A stretch of DNA of 64,000 nt from Maribacter zhoushanensis (GCF_029350975.1 NZ_JARKMR010000001.1:496001-560000); one strand, 5' to 3'. Numbered from the stretch's first letter, positions 34,986 to 44,830 are shown. Notes: a model not told the origin generated them from the sequence alone. Numbers and translations are program-made.

Positions 34986-36428
34986 TTATTCAAATTTAAC
35001 GACTGTCAATTCTTTGTTCTTTTTAAGATAGTAGCTAAAAATAAAGCCATTGTCATATTTAGTGATATTCCCAAAATTGGTTCTCTTTAGGTCATGTTTT
35101 TGAATAAAGTCCCTAATTTTGTCAAAAGAATTCTTTGAAGCATTTCCTTCAATATTTTGAAAAGATTGCGCAGAAAATAAACTTTTCACGTATACTGATT
35201 TTGAATTTGTATAAAGGTCATAGGTTCTAGATGTAGGAGATAAACTTGCATAAACAGCTGCACCAATTGCGCCGAAAAGAATTCCTGCAGTAACAATACC
35301 GTTCATATCTGGATTTAATTCCTTAGAACCTCCTATACTAATATTCAAAATGTTATTGGTTTGATAAACGGCAATACCTAAATCTGTATTTGATACTTTC
35401 CGTAAGAATTTTTTCGTTTTTTCTATTTCTTTGGTTTTATCATTTGAAAGTAAATTGGCTTCCTCATAAATTGGTGAATTTTTAAACGGAATAGGTTCAT
35501 CTTCAGTAAATGAGTAATTACTTATGTTTTCTAAGGACTCTATATTTGTAATTTGGAAAGACATTGCTTTCGGTAATGCTGAAACTTGAAATAGTTTATT
35601 TTGGAATAAGAACGAATTTATTCTGTGAGCTTTCTCATTTATAAATTCCAAATTAGGCATTGGTATGTTCTTGACTTTACTTTCAGAATCAGAAAGGTTG
35701 AGTATTAATATTTTAGTTTCTTCTCGTCTATGATTTAGCGTTAATATTAAATTATCTGCGTTTGGATAAATTTTTATAGGAGATGAAGTTTGTTCGATTG
35801 GTAATGGAATATTTGGTTCAATAAACTCAATGTTTTGTTTCGTAATTACTTCAGACAAGGGGAGTGCATCATTGGTCCAGTTTAAAAAAACCTCAGTGTT
35901 AAATGGATAGACTTTTTTTTCTACATGTTTTCCTTCAAATATGTAAACATTAATAGTAGAAGAGCCTTTGTTTATGCTTAGAAGATAAAATTTGTTATTA
36001 TAATTAATTGTTTTTATAGGCTTTTCGCCTTTTAGTTTTAAATTGATTTTAGCAATGCTTAAGGCATTTTTAAAAAGCGTCAAAACAGTAAAATTTCGCT
36101 TGTTGTTTGTTGAAACATATAATCTTATCTCTCTCTTATCCGTTGCTTCATATCCAATAATATTTTGTTGCGATATGAGCGTATTATTATATTCCGAGTC
36201 ATTCAATAAAGTTAGGTTTTCATCAAATTCTAAATGACGAATATGGTCATAGAGTTTATACACGTAATGAATATGTCCAGACTTATCAACTAAAGAAAAA
36301 TTTTCAGTTAGTGAATGTATCGGTAATTTAAGTTCAACTGTATTAGAAAACTCTTGCGAATATAATTTTGAAAAAAATAGAAAAAAACAGAGTATTTTTA
36401 AAAAAGATATTTGAACTTTTATTCTCAT
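34986..36428 (-). CDS. Orphan exported protein, 480 residues, inside the split metG locus
   Basis: A signal peptide covers about residues 1-24 (ILCFFLFFSKLYSQ). The mature protein is asparagine/lysine/isoleucine-rich with alternating strands and may form a beta-propeller (FYLLSINKGSSTINVYIFEG; NLILTLNHRREETKILILNL). A glycine/alanine-rich hydrophobic stretch lies near 375-395 (GIVTAGILFGAIGAAVYAS). I do not recognise it. Codon use appears even more AT-rich than its neighbours. It is bracketed by two copies of the metG 3' end, so it looks acquired. No integrase or transposase accompanies it. Confidence 0.75.
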   Translation of the reverse strand: MRIKVQISFLKILCFFLFFSKLYSQEFSNTVELKLPIHSLTENFSLVDKSGHIHYVYKLYDHIRHLEFDENLTLLNDSEYNNTLISQQNIIGYEATDKREIRLYVSTNNKRNFTVLTLFKNALSIAKINLKLKGEKPIKTINYNNKFYLLSINKGSSTINVYIFEGKHVEKKVYPFNTEVFLNWTNDALPLSEVITKQNIEFIEPNIPLPIEQTSSPIKIYPNADNLILTLNHRREETKILILNLSDSESKVKNIPMPNLEFINEKAHRINSFLFQNKLFQVSALPKAMSFQITNIESLENISNYSFTEDEPIPFKNSPIYEEANLLSNDKTKEIEKTKKFLRKVSNTDLGIAVYQTNNILNISIGGSKELNPDMNGIVTAGILFGAIGAAVYASLSPTSRTYDLYTNSKSVYVKSLFSAQSFQNIEGNASKNSFDKIRDFIQKHDLKRTNFGNITKYDNGFIFSYYLKKNKELTVVKFE

Positions 36429-36471
36429 ATAAAATTGAATTTGTGGATAAAAGCCATTTTTTTAAAGAAAT

Positions 36472-36576
36472 ATTTCAAATTAATTTATCCCCTCACCATT
36501 ACCAACTCCATCTTCATCTGGGTTTACGAAAACCAATTTTCCATCGGCATTTTCTGTCATTAAGATCATACCTTCA
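36472..36576. repeat. Direct repeat: metG 3' end, copy attached to the intact gene
   Basis: This segment, including the metG stop codon, is about 92 percent identical by eye to 34863-34967 in the same orientation. Together the two form a roughly 105-base direct repeat flanking a 1.5-kb insert. Confidence 0.85.
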
Positions 36577-38567
36577 CTATCAACACCGCGCAAAGCTCTT
36601 GGTGCCAGGTTGACTAAAACGGTAACTTTTTTGCCAACTATTTCTTCTGGTTTAAAGCTTTCTGCAATACCGGAAACAATAGTTCTAACATCTAAGCCGG
36701 TATCTACTTTTAAGACTAAAAGCTTTTTGGCTTTTGCCATTTTTTCAGCTTCAATGATAGTACCAACACGCATGTCTAGTTTAGAGAAATCATCGAATGT
36801 AATCGTATCTTTTTGTGGCATTACTTGCTTGTTTTCGTATTCGTTCGCTTTTTTAGTAGCTTCTAATTTGTCTAGTTGCGCCTGAATTTCACTATCCTCA
36901 ATTTTTCTAAAAAGTAATTCTGCTTTATTAATTTGATGGTCTGCATTAAGCAAATCTTCCTTTGAAGAAACACTATCCCAATTTAGACTTTGACTATGCT
37001 CAGTCTCCGACGAAGATAGATTTAAGATGTTCTTTAGTTTATTAGATGTGAATGGTAAAAATGGCTCACTTAAAACAGCTAAACCTGCGGCTATTTGTAA
37101 GGCAACGTTCATAATAGTTTTTACTCGTTCTTCATCTACCTTAATCACCTTCCAGGGCTCTGCATCTGCTAAATATTTATTACCTAAACGAGCAAGATTC
37201 ATAAGTTCTTGACCAGCTTCTCTAAAACGGTAGCGCTCAATAGAACTTGATATAGTAGCGGGGTATTTTGATAATTGCTCAAGCGTTTCGGTATCAACAT
37301 CGGTTAAATTTCCTGATGTTGGTACTTTACCATCATAGTATTTATTGGTCAACACTACTACTCGGTTGATAAAATTACCAAGAATAGCTACTAATTCATT
37401 ATTATTACGGGCTTGAAAATCTTTCCAAGTAAAATCGTTATCCTTAGTTTCCGGTGCATTCGCCGTTAATGTATAGCGTAGCGAATCTTGCATCTCAGGA
37501 AAATCTTCCAAATACTCGTGTAACCAAACTGCCCAGTTTTTAGAGGTAGAAAGCTTGTTTCCTTCTAAGTTCAAGAACTCGTTCGCCGGTACATTTTCAG
37601 GTAGAATATAACTACCTTCTGCCTTTAACATAGATGGGAAAATAATACAGTGAAAAACAATATTATCTTTCCCAATGAAGTGAACTAATTTGGTGTCTTC
37701 ATCTTTCCAATAAGGCTCCCAATCTTTTCCTTCTCGTGCAGCCCATTCTTTGGTAGATGAGATATAACCTATAGGAGCATCGAACCATACGTAAAGTACT
37801 TTGCCTTCTCCTCCTTCAACGGGTACTGGTATTCCCCAGTCTAAATCTCTGGTTACAGCACGTGGCTCTAATCCGCCATCGATCCATGATTTACATTGCC
37901 CATATACGTTCGGCTTCCAATCGTCTTTATGACCTTTTAATATCCATTCTCTTAGAAAATCCTCATATCTATCTAAAGGTAGAAACCAGTGTTTGGTTTC
38001 CTTGGTGGTTGGTATGGTACCTGTTATAGTTGATTTCGGATTTATTAAATCTGTTGCATTTAAACTAGAACCGCAATTTTCACATTGATCACCATATGCC
38101 TCTTCGTTCCCACATTTAGGGCATGTGCCTATAACGAAACGGTCGGCTAAAAACTGCTGTGCTTCTTCATCGAACAGCTGTGCAGTAGTCTCTTCTATAA
38201 AGTCTCCTTTTTCATAAAGGTTCACAAAAAATTCTGATGCGGTATCATGGTGAACTTGTGCCGAAGTTCTAGAATAGTTATCGAACGTGATGCCAAAATC
38301 TACAAAAGACTGCTTAATTATTGCATGGTACTTGTCAATAATATCTTTAGGAGTAACTCCTTCTTTTTTTGCTTTCATTGAAATGGCAACGCCATGTTCG
38401 TCACTACCACAAACAAAGGCAACATCTTTACCATTTAATCTAAGGTAACGGGCGTATATATCTGCTGGTACGTAAACCCCTGCTAAATGACCAATATGAA
38501 TTGGACCGTTTGTATACGGTAAAGCAGCGGTAATGGTATATCTAGAGGGTGATTTAATATCGGACAT
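36480..38567 (-). CDS. metG: Methionyl-tRNA synthetase with C-terminal tRNA-binding domain
   Basis: 695 residues from ATG 38567; the TTG just before it is not needed. Class I signatures are HIGH at 24-27 ([10 protein letters not shown]) and KLSTS (GNKLSTSKN) as the KMSKS loop. A zinc knuckle CPKCGNEE with CENCG lies near 150-170. An anticodon-binding helical domain follows, and residues about 595-695 are a Trbp111-like OB fold ([14 protein letters not shown]). It charges tRNA-Met for initiation and elongation. The last 30 codons are duplicated at 34863. A TATTTTTG promoter box lies 18 bases upstream. Confidence 0.97.
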   Translation of the reverse strand: MSDIKSPSRYTITAALPYTNGPIHIGHLAGVYVPADIYARYLRLNGKDVAFVCGSDEHGVAISMKAKKEGVTPKDIIDKYHAIIKQSFVDFGITFDNYSRTSAQVHHDTASEFFVNLYEKGDFIEETTAQLFDEEAQQFLADRFVIGTCPKCGNEEAYGDQCENCGSSLNATDLINPKSTITGTIPTTKETKHWFLPLDRYEDFLREWILKGHKDDWKPNVYGQCKSWIDGGLEPRAVTRDLDWGIPVPVEGGEGKVLYVWFDAPIGYISSTKEWAAREGKDWEPYWKDEDTKLVHFIGKDNIVFHCIIFPSMLKAEGSYILPENVPANEFLNLEGNKLSTSKNWAVWLHEYLEDFPEMQDSLRYTLTANAPETKDNDFTWKDFQARNNNELVAILGNFINRVVVLTNKYYDGKVPTSGNLTDVDTETLEQLSKYPATISSSIERYRFREAGQELMNLARLGNKYLADAEPWKVIKVDEERVKTIMNVALQIAAGLAVLSEPFLPFTSNKLKNILNLSSSETEHSQSLNWDSVSSKEDLLNADHQINKAELLFRKIEDSEIQAQLDKLEATKKANEYENKQVMPQKDTITFDDFSKLDMRVGTIIEAEKMAKAKKLLVLKVDTGLDVRTIVSGIAESFKPEEIVGKKVTVLVNLAPRALRGVDSEGMILMTENADGKLVFVNPDEDGVGNGEGIN

Positions 38568-38584
38568 CAAAATAAATTAGGCTG

Positions 38585-38592
38585 CAAAAATA
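38585..38592 (-). promoter_or_regulatory. Candidate -7 box of the metG promoter
   Basis: The minus strand reads TATTTTTG, an exact TAnnTTTG match, 17 bases before the ATG. No TTG is found at the ideal spacing upstream, so the -33 part is unclear. Confidence 0.4.
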
Positions 38593-38776
38593 CAGAATTT
38601 GCCGGGAGAATTACTAATTACTTCGCAATTGTGGTCTCGTAGAAAAGTGAATTTGTTCCGTTCTTTTTCTGAAACCAAGTTTAAAATTGAATTACAGAAC
38701 AAAAAACATAATAAAACGATTAAATTTTAGTTCTATTGTAAGAAAAAACTTATTTATTAACTAAAATATATGAGAT

Positions 38777-38956
38777 ATGGGTGTTGGTAATTCTAATAAA
38801 ATTAAGTTGGATAATAGTCTGAACGAGATAGAAAAGGCTATAGAAAACTCAAGTACTAGCAAAGAAGATGTTGTTAGACTCTATAAAGACAAGAATCACA
38901 GAGTTAAAAAAGAGCTACGGTTCGAGTCTAAAATGAACAACTCTAAATTAACATAA
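38777..38956 (+). CDS. Small charged protein, 59 residues
   Basis: ATG 38777 to TAA 38954-38956. It begins MGVGNSNKIKLDNSLNEIEK and is rich in K, E, N and S, probably helical, with a basic C-terminal half (KDKNHRVKKELRFESK). No domain recognised. Support for reality: uninterrupted coding-like composition, and a strong terminator starting two bases after the stop codon. It lies alone between metG (divergent) and the DUF1501 gene (convergent). Confidence 0.65.
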   Translation: MGVGNSNKIKLDNSLNEIEKAIENSSTSKEDVVRLYKDKNHRVKKELRFESKMNNSKLT

Positions 38957-38958
38957 TT

Positions 38959-38995
38959 AAAAAGCCCTACTCAATTTATTTGAATAGGGCTTTTT
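38959..38995. terminator. Bidirectional intrinsic terminator
   Basis: AAAAAGCCCTA (38959-38969) pairs with TAGGGCTTTTT (38985-38995), with an inner TCAA/TTGA pairing. It terminates the 59-residue gene and, on the other strand, the DUF1501 operon. Confidence 0.92.
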
Positions 38996-39011
38996 ACATT
39001 TGGGAAACAAA

Positions 39012-40715
39012 TTAAGCTACCATCACTGATTTACTCATGTTTTGGTTTTGTACATTGATACGATAAATATACTTACCTGTTGATAGCTGTTCGGGCATGC
39101 GCTCTCGTATATTTATTTCGGTAGAACCTTCAAACATCATTTCGTTAAAAACGGTGCCTACTTTCTGACCAAGAATGTTATAAAGTTGAATATCTACATG
39201 TGCCGAAAAGGGCATCTCCAAATAGATATGTGGTGTACTATCCGTTGGGTAAAATGGTTTATGAACCACGGCATTCAATAAATCTGGATTAAAGGGTGTT
39301 TCAGCTTCTTCATCTGGGTAAACTGGCGGAGTAACTTCACCGTCACTGTATACAATATCTGGGAAAGCTTCACCGCTACAACTAAATCCTAAATCTACGG
39401 GTACATAAGGTTTGTAGTTCAGTAAATGAGCTTCAACCAAGGGTACGTCTACGCATAACCATTCTGCAAGAACGGTGGCGTACAGATCTCTAAAATCCAT
39501 TGTGTATTCTAAATTACCTCTACCATCTGGGTCATCTAATGTTGGGTGGTCACCAACAAAGGCACTACCATTTAAACCTGAACCAAAAAATAACGTTGGT
39601 GTTGCTTTACCGTGGTCGGTACCATTAGAACCATTTTCAAAAATACGTCTTCCGAATTCTGAAAAAGTCATGCTCAGAACTTTATCATCTTGCTGTGTAA
39701 AGGCTACATCTTCATAAAAGTTGTTCACCGCAACAGATAATTTAGTCATAAGTTCAGCATGAGCCTGTGGTTGATTACCATGAGTGTCAAAACCACCCAT
39801 AGAAATCATGTATACTTTTGTCCCTAAATTACCTTTGATTAATCTTGCTATAAGTGCCAATTGGCGCGCAAAACTATTGTCCTGGTATTCAACTTGGTTT
39901 TGCCCACGTGTGTAAGCATCATGTATAATACCAGAATATTCATATGTAGTATTGGCTACACCTCTTAAGAATTTAAGTTGATCACCATACATACAATCGT
40001 TGAACAAATTATCTTCTAAACCATATACTACACCAGATTCTGCAATTTCTTCTAATTGGTCAACATTTGAAGTTACAAATGCATAGTTTGTTTCATCACC
40101 TTGAAAGACCAAACTACCAAATTGTCCTATTTGAATTGCTGCTGGTGCCGCAGGTGGGTTCACCAAATAATCAGGATAGATGTTTTCAAAATGTCTACCC
40201 ATCCACCCGGTATTTAAACCGCTAAAACCCGTTGTTTCTATATCTGTATTGGCAAAGATGTCTGAACCTGTAAAGTGAGATAAACTTTGACCTTCATAGC
40301 CTACACCGTGTACTGCTTTAAATTGACCTTCTTCCCACATAGGTGCCAAAGCACTCATGTATGATGGTACCCCAAATTCATCTGTCAATTTTAAGACCTT
40401 ACTTTCTGGTACATAGATGTTAGGTCTTGCATTGGCGTAGCTGTCATACTGTTCAATAGGTATGACTGTGCTTAAACCATCATTACCACCAGATAGGCGA
40501 ATAAGTATAAGTATATTGTCTGTTTCTGCTCCTGAAATAGCTGCTGATAAGGGTGATGGTGCAGATGCCGATAGCATATTTGATCCAAGCATCATTGAGC
40601 CAGAACCAGCTATGCCCATTGCTTGTAAAAAAGAGCGTCTGCTCCATGTTTTATGTTCTTCGTCATGGCCTTCATGTTGTAGACCTTTAAACGGGGTATG
40701 GTGTGTATTGCACAT
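39012..40715 (-). CDS. DUF1501 protein with Tat signal and T9SS sorting domain
   Basis: 567 residues. The N-terminus has a long hydrophilic lead and a twin-arginine motif SRRSFLQ followed by a weakly hydrophobic core (AMGIAGSGSMMLGSNML). The body matches DUF1501 (LIRLSGGNDGLSTVIPI; MTFSEFGRRIFENGSNGTDHG), a family related to sulfatase/phosphatase-like folds with unknown activity. Residues about 490-567 form a type IX secretion C-terminal domain (YNILGQKVG; GKYIYRINVQ). This suggests Tat export followed by T9SS delivery to the surface. It follows the DUF1800 gene by 11 bases; the two families are regular partners. Confidence 0.88.
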   Translation of the reverse strand: MCNTHHTPFKGLQHEGHDEEHKTWSRRSFLQAMGIAGSGSMMLGSNMLSASAPSPLSAAISGAETDNILILIRLSGGNDGLSTVIPIEQYDSYANARPNIYVPESKVLKLTDEFGVPSYMSALAPMWEEGQFKAVHGVGYEGQSLSHFTGSDIFANTDIETTGFSGLNTGWMGRHFENIYPDYLVNPPAAPAAIQIGQFGSLVFQGDETNYAFVTSNVDQLEEIAESGVVYGLEDNLFNDCMYGDQLKFLRGVANTTYEYSGIIHDAYTRGQNQVEYQDNSFARQLALIARLIKGNLGTKVYMISMGGFDTHGNQPQAHAELMTKLSVAVNNFYEDVAFTQQDDKVLSMTFSEFGRRIFENGSNGTDHGKATPTLFFGSGLNGSAFVGDHPTLDDPDGRGNLEYTMDFRDLYATVLAEWLCVDVPLVEAHLLNYKPYVPVDLGFSCSGEAFPDIVYSDGEVTPPVYPDEEAETPFNPDLLNAVVHKPFYPTDSTPHIYLEMPFSAHVDIQLYNILGQKVGTVFNEMMFEGSTEINIRERMPEQLSTGKYIYRINVQNQNMSKSVMVA

Positions 40716-40726
40716 AGTAGTAGGTG

Positions 40727-42220
40727 TTATTTTAATTGAAACTCAGGTTGTCTTGCTAAATATTGAAAAAGTAGATATACTTGAAACGGACCTTGTGGCC
40801 AAGTAGCCAGAGTCCATGATTCTTGATTACCACCTTCGTAGTAAACATCTTCTACATCACTTCTGAATATGGCAAATGCTTTGGCATATTCTTCTTCATT
40901 TAGAAGTCCCTTCGTTAAAATGAAATCTATAATTAGTCTTGCAACAACATCCGGATTTGAATTTGTTAAACCCTCGTTACCAGATATTTCAAGACCAAAT
41001 GAGCGAAACTGCTCATTATCTGCCATATAGAATTCTTCTAGAATACTTTCAATGGTCAACCAACGGCCGATCATAAAGTTAGTGTTGATCCAAGATCTAT
41101 CTCTTTGCCAACCGGCAACATCAAATGGTTCAAATATCTCTTGACTTAACAATGCACTGTAGTTGACCATTTCGGCAACGTTAGTGTCGGTATAGTTAAA
41201 GTTAGATTCGTTAAGCGTATTGAAATAGAAGTCTACCGGGCTTTTTATAATTACCCCTATAGCCTCGTCATCAAAAAAGTGTTGACTCTTAAACAAAAGT
41301 CTTAATACAGGTGCCAATTCAAAATCATTGGTCATAAATGTGGCAGCCATGCCATCAATAATCATTTGGGCGTTATTTGCATCATCTCTAGAATCTGGAT
41401 GAACAAAAAACTCATATAATTTTCTGCAAATAAATTCAGCGATCTCAGGGGCTCTTTGTTCAAAAAGAATGTTGATGACATCATCATATCCCCAATTACC
41501 TGTTTGTCCTAATATAGTTTTAGGACCTGCATCATGTTTTGTAGCATCAAACGCAACAGGTGTACAGCCAACTTCACCACGTTCTACATAACCACTAAGT
41601 GCTTTTGCGGTCTCAATAATGTCTTCTTCTGTATATGCATTACCCTCACCTAATGTAAATAGTTCATACAGTTCACGAGCATAATTTTCGTTAGGGTTGT
41701 TACCATTATTATAAACACCATCTAGGTAATATAACATGGCATTGGTCAAACCTATTTCGCTTGTAAAAGTTTTAAAGTTACCTAAGGAGTGTCTTTGAAG
41801 GCAATCTATATATTCATATAAAAATGCATTACAATTATAAACCTCTAGTTCTGTAACAAAATGATTGCTCCAGAAGAAACTTAATCGGTCTCTTAAATTG
41901 TTATTTAGTAGACCTTTGGCATAAGTAAGTTGAAACTCATTTTTTTGCTCTCTCTTTAATTGATTGCTTGCGTCGCTGTCCGCAGGGTAATTGTCGTTGT
42001 TCCAATTTGCCCAAGCAGGCGCAGCTATTTCTGGCATACTTAAAGCTTCATCTATTAAACTATCTACCAATGCACCGGCTGATTGCCCTATTGCTTGGTT
42101 AATAGTTTCCACAGAGGCACTAAATCCTAGGCGGCGATATAAATGGGCTGCTCTTAGCTGATCTAAATTAGCTGTATACGGAGCAAGGGTAGAAGTATTA
42201 CAATTAATGAAATATTCCAT
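40727..42220 (-). CDS. DUF1800 protein, partner of DUF1501
   Basis: 497 residues. Family signatures are AAHLYRRLGFSAS near the N-terminus, LRDRLSFFWSNHFVTE and NPNENYARELYELFTLGEG in the middle. No signal peptide is present at the N-terminus (MEYFINCNTSTLAPYTANL), and in-frame upstream codons offer no extension because of a stop. The function is unknown; the constant pairing with DUF1501 suggests a complex. Without its own signal it may stay cytosolic or be carried out with the Tat-exported partner. It is the first gene of the two-gene operon. Confidence 0.85.
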   Translation of the reverse strand: MEYFINCNTSTLAPYTANLDQLRAAHLYRRLGFSASVETINQAIGQSAGALVDSLIDEALSMPEIAAPAWANWNNDNYPADSDASNQLKREQKNEFQLTYAKGLLNNNLRDRLSFFWSNHFVTELEVYNCNAFLYEYIDCLQRHSLGNFKTFTSEIGLTNAMLYYLDGVYNNGNNPNENYARELYELFTLGEGNAYTEEDIIETAKALSGYVERGEVGCTPVAFDATKHDAGPKTILGQTGNWGYDDVINILFEQRAPEIAEFICRKLYEFFVHPDSRDDANNAQMIIDGMAATFMTNDFELAPVLRLLFKSQHFFDDEAIGVIIKSPVDFYFNTLNESNFNYTDTNVAEMVNYSALLSQEIFEPFDVAGWQRDRSWINTNFMIGRWLTIESILEEFYMADNEQFRSFGLEISGNEGLTNSNPDVVARLIIDFILTKGLLNEEEYAKAFAIFRSDVEDVYYEGGNQESWTLATWPQGPFQVYLLFQYLARQPEFQLK

Positions 42221-42406
42221 ATTCTTAAATAGGCGTTTGTATTACGTTCGTAGAGTTGGGGCTTCTATGCTAAACGTTAGGAAATTAGGTATAGTATTTA
42301 AAACTATCTATTTTCGGTAATCAGATTTCAAATAACGAGATTTATTGATAAAAAGGCGTTGAAATTCCTATATTTTCGATGAATTGCATAATCTGTTAAC
42401 TATATC

Positions 42407-42766
42407 ATGGGAAAACATAACGAATTTGGGAAAGAAGGGGAGCAGATAGCTGTAGATTATCTTCAAAAAAAAGGATATGCCATAAAATATAAGAACTATA
42501 GATATTTAAAGGCAGAGGTTGATATTATAGCAAGTAAAGACGATGTGCTGATTATTGTAGAGGTACGTTCAAGGAGTACAGATTTTTTTGAGAATATTGC
42601 AGAGACCGTTACGCCAAAGAAAATTAAGCTATTGGTGATGGCAGCAGATCATTATGTTACAGATAATAATCTAGATGTTGAAGTACGTTTTGATATCATC
42701 ACCATACTTAAAAATAAGAGCAAATTTGAGCTAGAACATTTAGAATCTGCCTTTTATCATTTCTGA
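42407..42766 (+). CDS. yraN: YraN/UPF0102 family, endonuclease-like protein
   Basis: 119 residues. The motif order GKEGEQIAVDYLQKKGY, AEVDIIASKDDVLIIVEVRSR is typical of the family, which has a restriction-endonuclease-like core (E, D, and ExK-like VEVR). Its biological role is unsettled. It is divergent from the DUF1800 gene and lies 88 bases upstream of the ACT-type gene, which has its own promoter. Confidence 0.9.
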   Translation: MGKHNEFGKEGEQIAVDYLQKKGYAIKYKNYRYLKAEVDIIASKDDVLIIVEVRSRSTDFFENIAETVTPKKIKLLVMAADHYVTDNNLDVEVRFDIITILKNKSKFELEHLESAFYHF

Positions 42767-42801
42767 TTAATCTACTAATTTGGTAGATTTATTAAAAAAC
42801 A

Positions 42802-42834
42802 TTTTGTTTTATTTATAACAAGTTGTTATATTTG
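42802..42834 (+). promoter_or_regulatory. Canonical Bacteroidota promoter (-33 TTTG, -7 TATATTTG)
   Basis: TTTTG at 42802-42806, a 20-base spacer, then TATATTTG at 42827-42834, matching both parts of the Bacteroidota sigma consensus. The ATG of the next gene is 20 bases downstream. Confidence 0.65.
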
Positions 42835-42854
42835 CACAACAACCATACAATAAA

Positions 42855-43514
42855 ATGAAAACAATATCATCAGTCGTTGAAGAGTACATCAAGAAAAAGC
42901 CATTTTTACAAAGTGCTCTAGCACAGGGTATCATCAATCTTACATCGCTATCTAGAATAGTAAAACCAGAGATTGAGCATGAGTTAGGTAAAGACATTCG
43001 TAATGGCGCAATAGTCATGGCGTTAAAACGTCTATCAGATGATTTAGAATTTAGGGCTACACATAAGATTCTAAAAGTTTTGAAGAATATTGGCGAGATA
43101 ACGGTAAGATCTTCCTTAACCGATTATACTTTTTTAGCTTCTGATAAAATATTGGTGCACCAAGCCAAGTTGCTAGAAGAGATTAATAATAACCAAGATG
43201 TTTTCTATACCTCTAGTCGTGGTGTAAACGAAATCAATATTGTAATTAGTAACGTGATGGATAAAACAGTTGAAAGGCTGTTTAAAGATGAAAAGTGTAC
43301 TCAAAAAGCAGAAGAGCTATCATCTATTACCGTAAAATTACCTGCTGAGAATGTTTCGGTACCTGGTATCTATTACTTTATTTTTCAAAGATTAGCTTGG
43401 GAAGGTATAGTTTTATATGAAGTTATTTCCACTACCAATGAGTTCACCATTTTAGTTAACGATGAGCAAGTAGATATGGCGTTTAAAACTATTAAAGATT
43501 TAAAGTCTCTTTAA
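42855..43514 (+). CDS. ACT-domain-like protein of unknown function
   Basis: 219 residues. The N-terminal part (residues 1-70) looks like a helical regulator-type domain (LAQGIINLTSLSRIVKPEIE). Residues about 155-215 form an ACT-like fold with VKLPAENVSVPGIYYFIFQRLAWEGIVLYEVIST and ILVNDEQVDMAF. Homologues are sometimes labelled aspartate kinase, but the kinase domain is missing. ACT domains usually bind amino acids. Its stop codon shares the TTAA at 43511-43514 with the convergent thioredoxin-like gene. It has a good promoter upstream. Confidence 0.78.
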   Translation: MKTISSVVEEYIKKKPFLQSALAQGIINLTSLSRIVKPEIEHELGKDIRNGAIVMALKRLSDDLEFRATHKILKVLKNIGEITVRSSLTDYTFLASDKILVHQAKLLEEINNNQDVFYTSSRGVNEINIVISNVMDKTVERLFKDEKCTQKAEELSSITVKLPAENVSVPGIYYFIFQRLAWEGIVLYEVISTTNEFTILVNDEQVDMAFKTIKDLKSL

Positions 43515-44830
43515 TTCTCTAAAAATTCTACGACTTCTTTATCAGATTCCGGTTTTGCTGAAAATCGCTTTTCACTATCTAGTATAAAATAGGTAGGTGT
43601 GCTTTGTATGCCAAAAGTTTTTGCATATTCACTTTCCCATCTACCTAATGCTATAGCGTGGTTAAAGCCTGGCAAAGTAGCAGAAACTTCTTTCCAATTA
43701 ACATCGTCATCTTCCAAGCCAACAGCTATAATTTTTAGATTTTCGTAATCTTCTACTTCTTTATGAAGTTGAGGTAGTTCTTTTAAACAATGTGAGCATG
43801 TGCTGCTCCAAAAAACCAAAAGGTAGTTCTCTGCTGCTTCCATTGTTAAAAGCGAATGTGTTTTGCCATCTACCTGCCAAGTAATATCTGGTGATACGGT
43901 ACCTATTCTTAATCTTGATGCCATTTCTATCTCATCAACCAATTTTTGATTATTATTGGTTACGGCAAGTTTTTTTAGATGGTTATTAAAAATATAGTCC
44001 TGTACCGTTGGCATTCCGTTTGCCTCGGCAATTTGCCATAGTTGATACATAGCTCTTTCTTGAAAACCTATTGGAGTAGGTTTTATCTGCGCTACCGTGG
44101 TCTCTATATTTTTGTTTACCTCAATTGCTAATTGTTCTTTTGTTGTGATATTGGTAGGTAATGCTGAAAAAACATAACTGGCAAATTTGTCTATTAAAAA
44201 ATTAGAGCCTTGTAGCACTGGGTCGTTAATAGCTAAATGATCAAAATGATGTTGTTTCTTATTTTTAAGAAATGTTTCTAAATTTTCAAATTCAGCGGGT
44301 ATGTAACTTCTGTTCGCCTTTATAAACTTATGAGCAATAGTTGCAGCATGCTTTTCTTCAAAAGTAGTCTGTATGGTATTTAACTCTTTTAATATGCTAT
44401 TGTATTCTTTGTTAGGTTCACTATTGGTTTCATAAAATTCTATCAGCTTATCTTGAGCTGACGTTATCTTAGAAAAATATTCTCGGTACCACTTATTTTC
44501 TTCAGAATTGGTAATGGTCAAGCCATCTTGAAGGTTGAAATTAATTTTCACATCTTCTTTTTTATCATAAATGATATCGATATAAAACTCATCTTGTGGT
44601 ACGGCATATACCAGTCTATACATTCCCGCTTGGGCAGTCAAAGGCATTTCTAACTCAAATGAACCATCTCTAACGGCACCGTCAACGCTGTAACGTTCAC
44701 CATTAGGTGTTAGTTCATAGGCTATTATCCATTTAAAATCTTTTGGAGGAGAAAAGTTTCCGGCTATGGAACCTTGAGCTTGAATACTTAACGAAAATAA
44801 TAAGAGGCAAATACTGATGAATACTTTCAT
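43511..44830 (-). CDS. Exported TlpA/redoxin-like thioredoxin-fold protein
   Basis: 439 residues. A signal peptide covers residues 1-18 (MKVFISICLLLFSLSIQA). A beta-rich N-terminal domain and a helical middle region precede a TlpA-like thioredoxin fold at about 310-439, with the CxxC active site CSHC in VFWSSTCSHCLKELP and the cis-proline segment GIQSTPTYF. Such proteins handle disulfide exchange or cytochrome/thiol maturation in the periplasm. It is monocistronic; the stop codon overlaps that of the ACT-type gene. Confidence 0.88.
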   Translation of the reverse strand: MKVFISICLLLFSLSIQAQGSIAGNFSPPKDFKWIIAYELTPNGERYSVDGAVRDGSFELEMPLTAQAGMYRLVYAVPQDEFYIDIIYDKKEDVKINFNLQDGLTITNSEENKWYREYFSKITSAQDKLIEFYETNSEPNKEYNSILKELNTIQTTFEEKHAATIAHKFIKANRSYIPAEFENLETFLKNKKQHHFDHLAINDPVLQGSNFLIDKFASYVFSALPTNITTKEQLAIEVNKNIETTVAQIKPTPIGFQERAMYQLWQIAEANGMPTVQDYIFNNHLKKLAVTNNNQKLVDEIEMASRLRIGTVSPDITWQVDGKTHSLLTMEAAENYLLVFWSSTCSHCLKELPQLHKEVEDYENLKIIAVGLEDDDVNWKEVSATLPGFNHAIALGRWESEYAKTFGIQSTPTYFILDSEKRFSAKPESDKEVVEFLEN

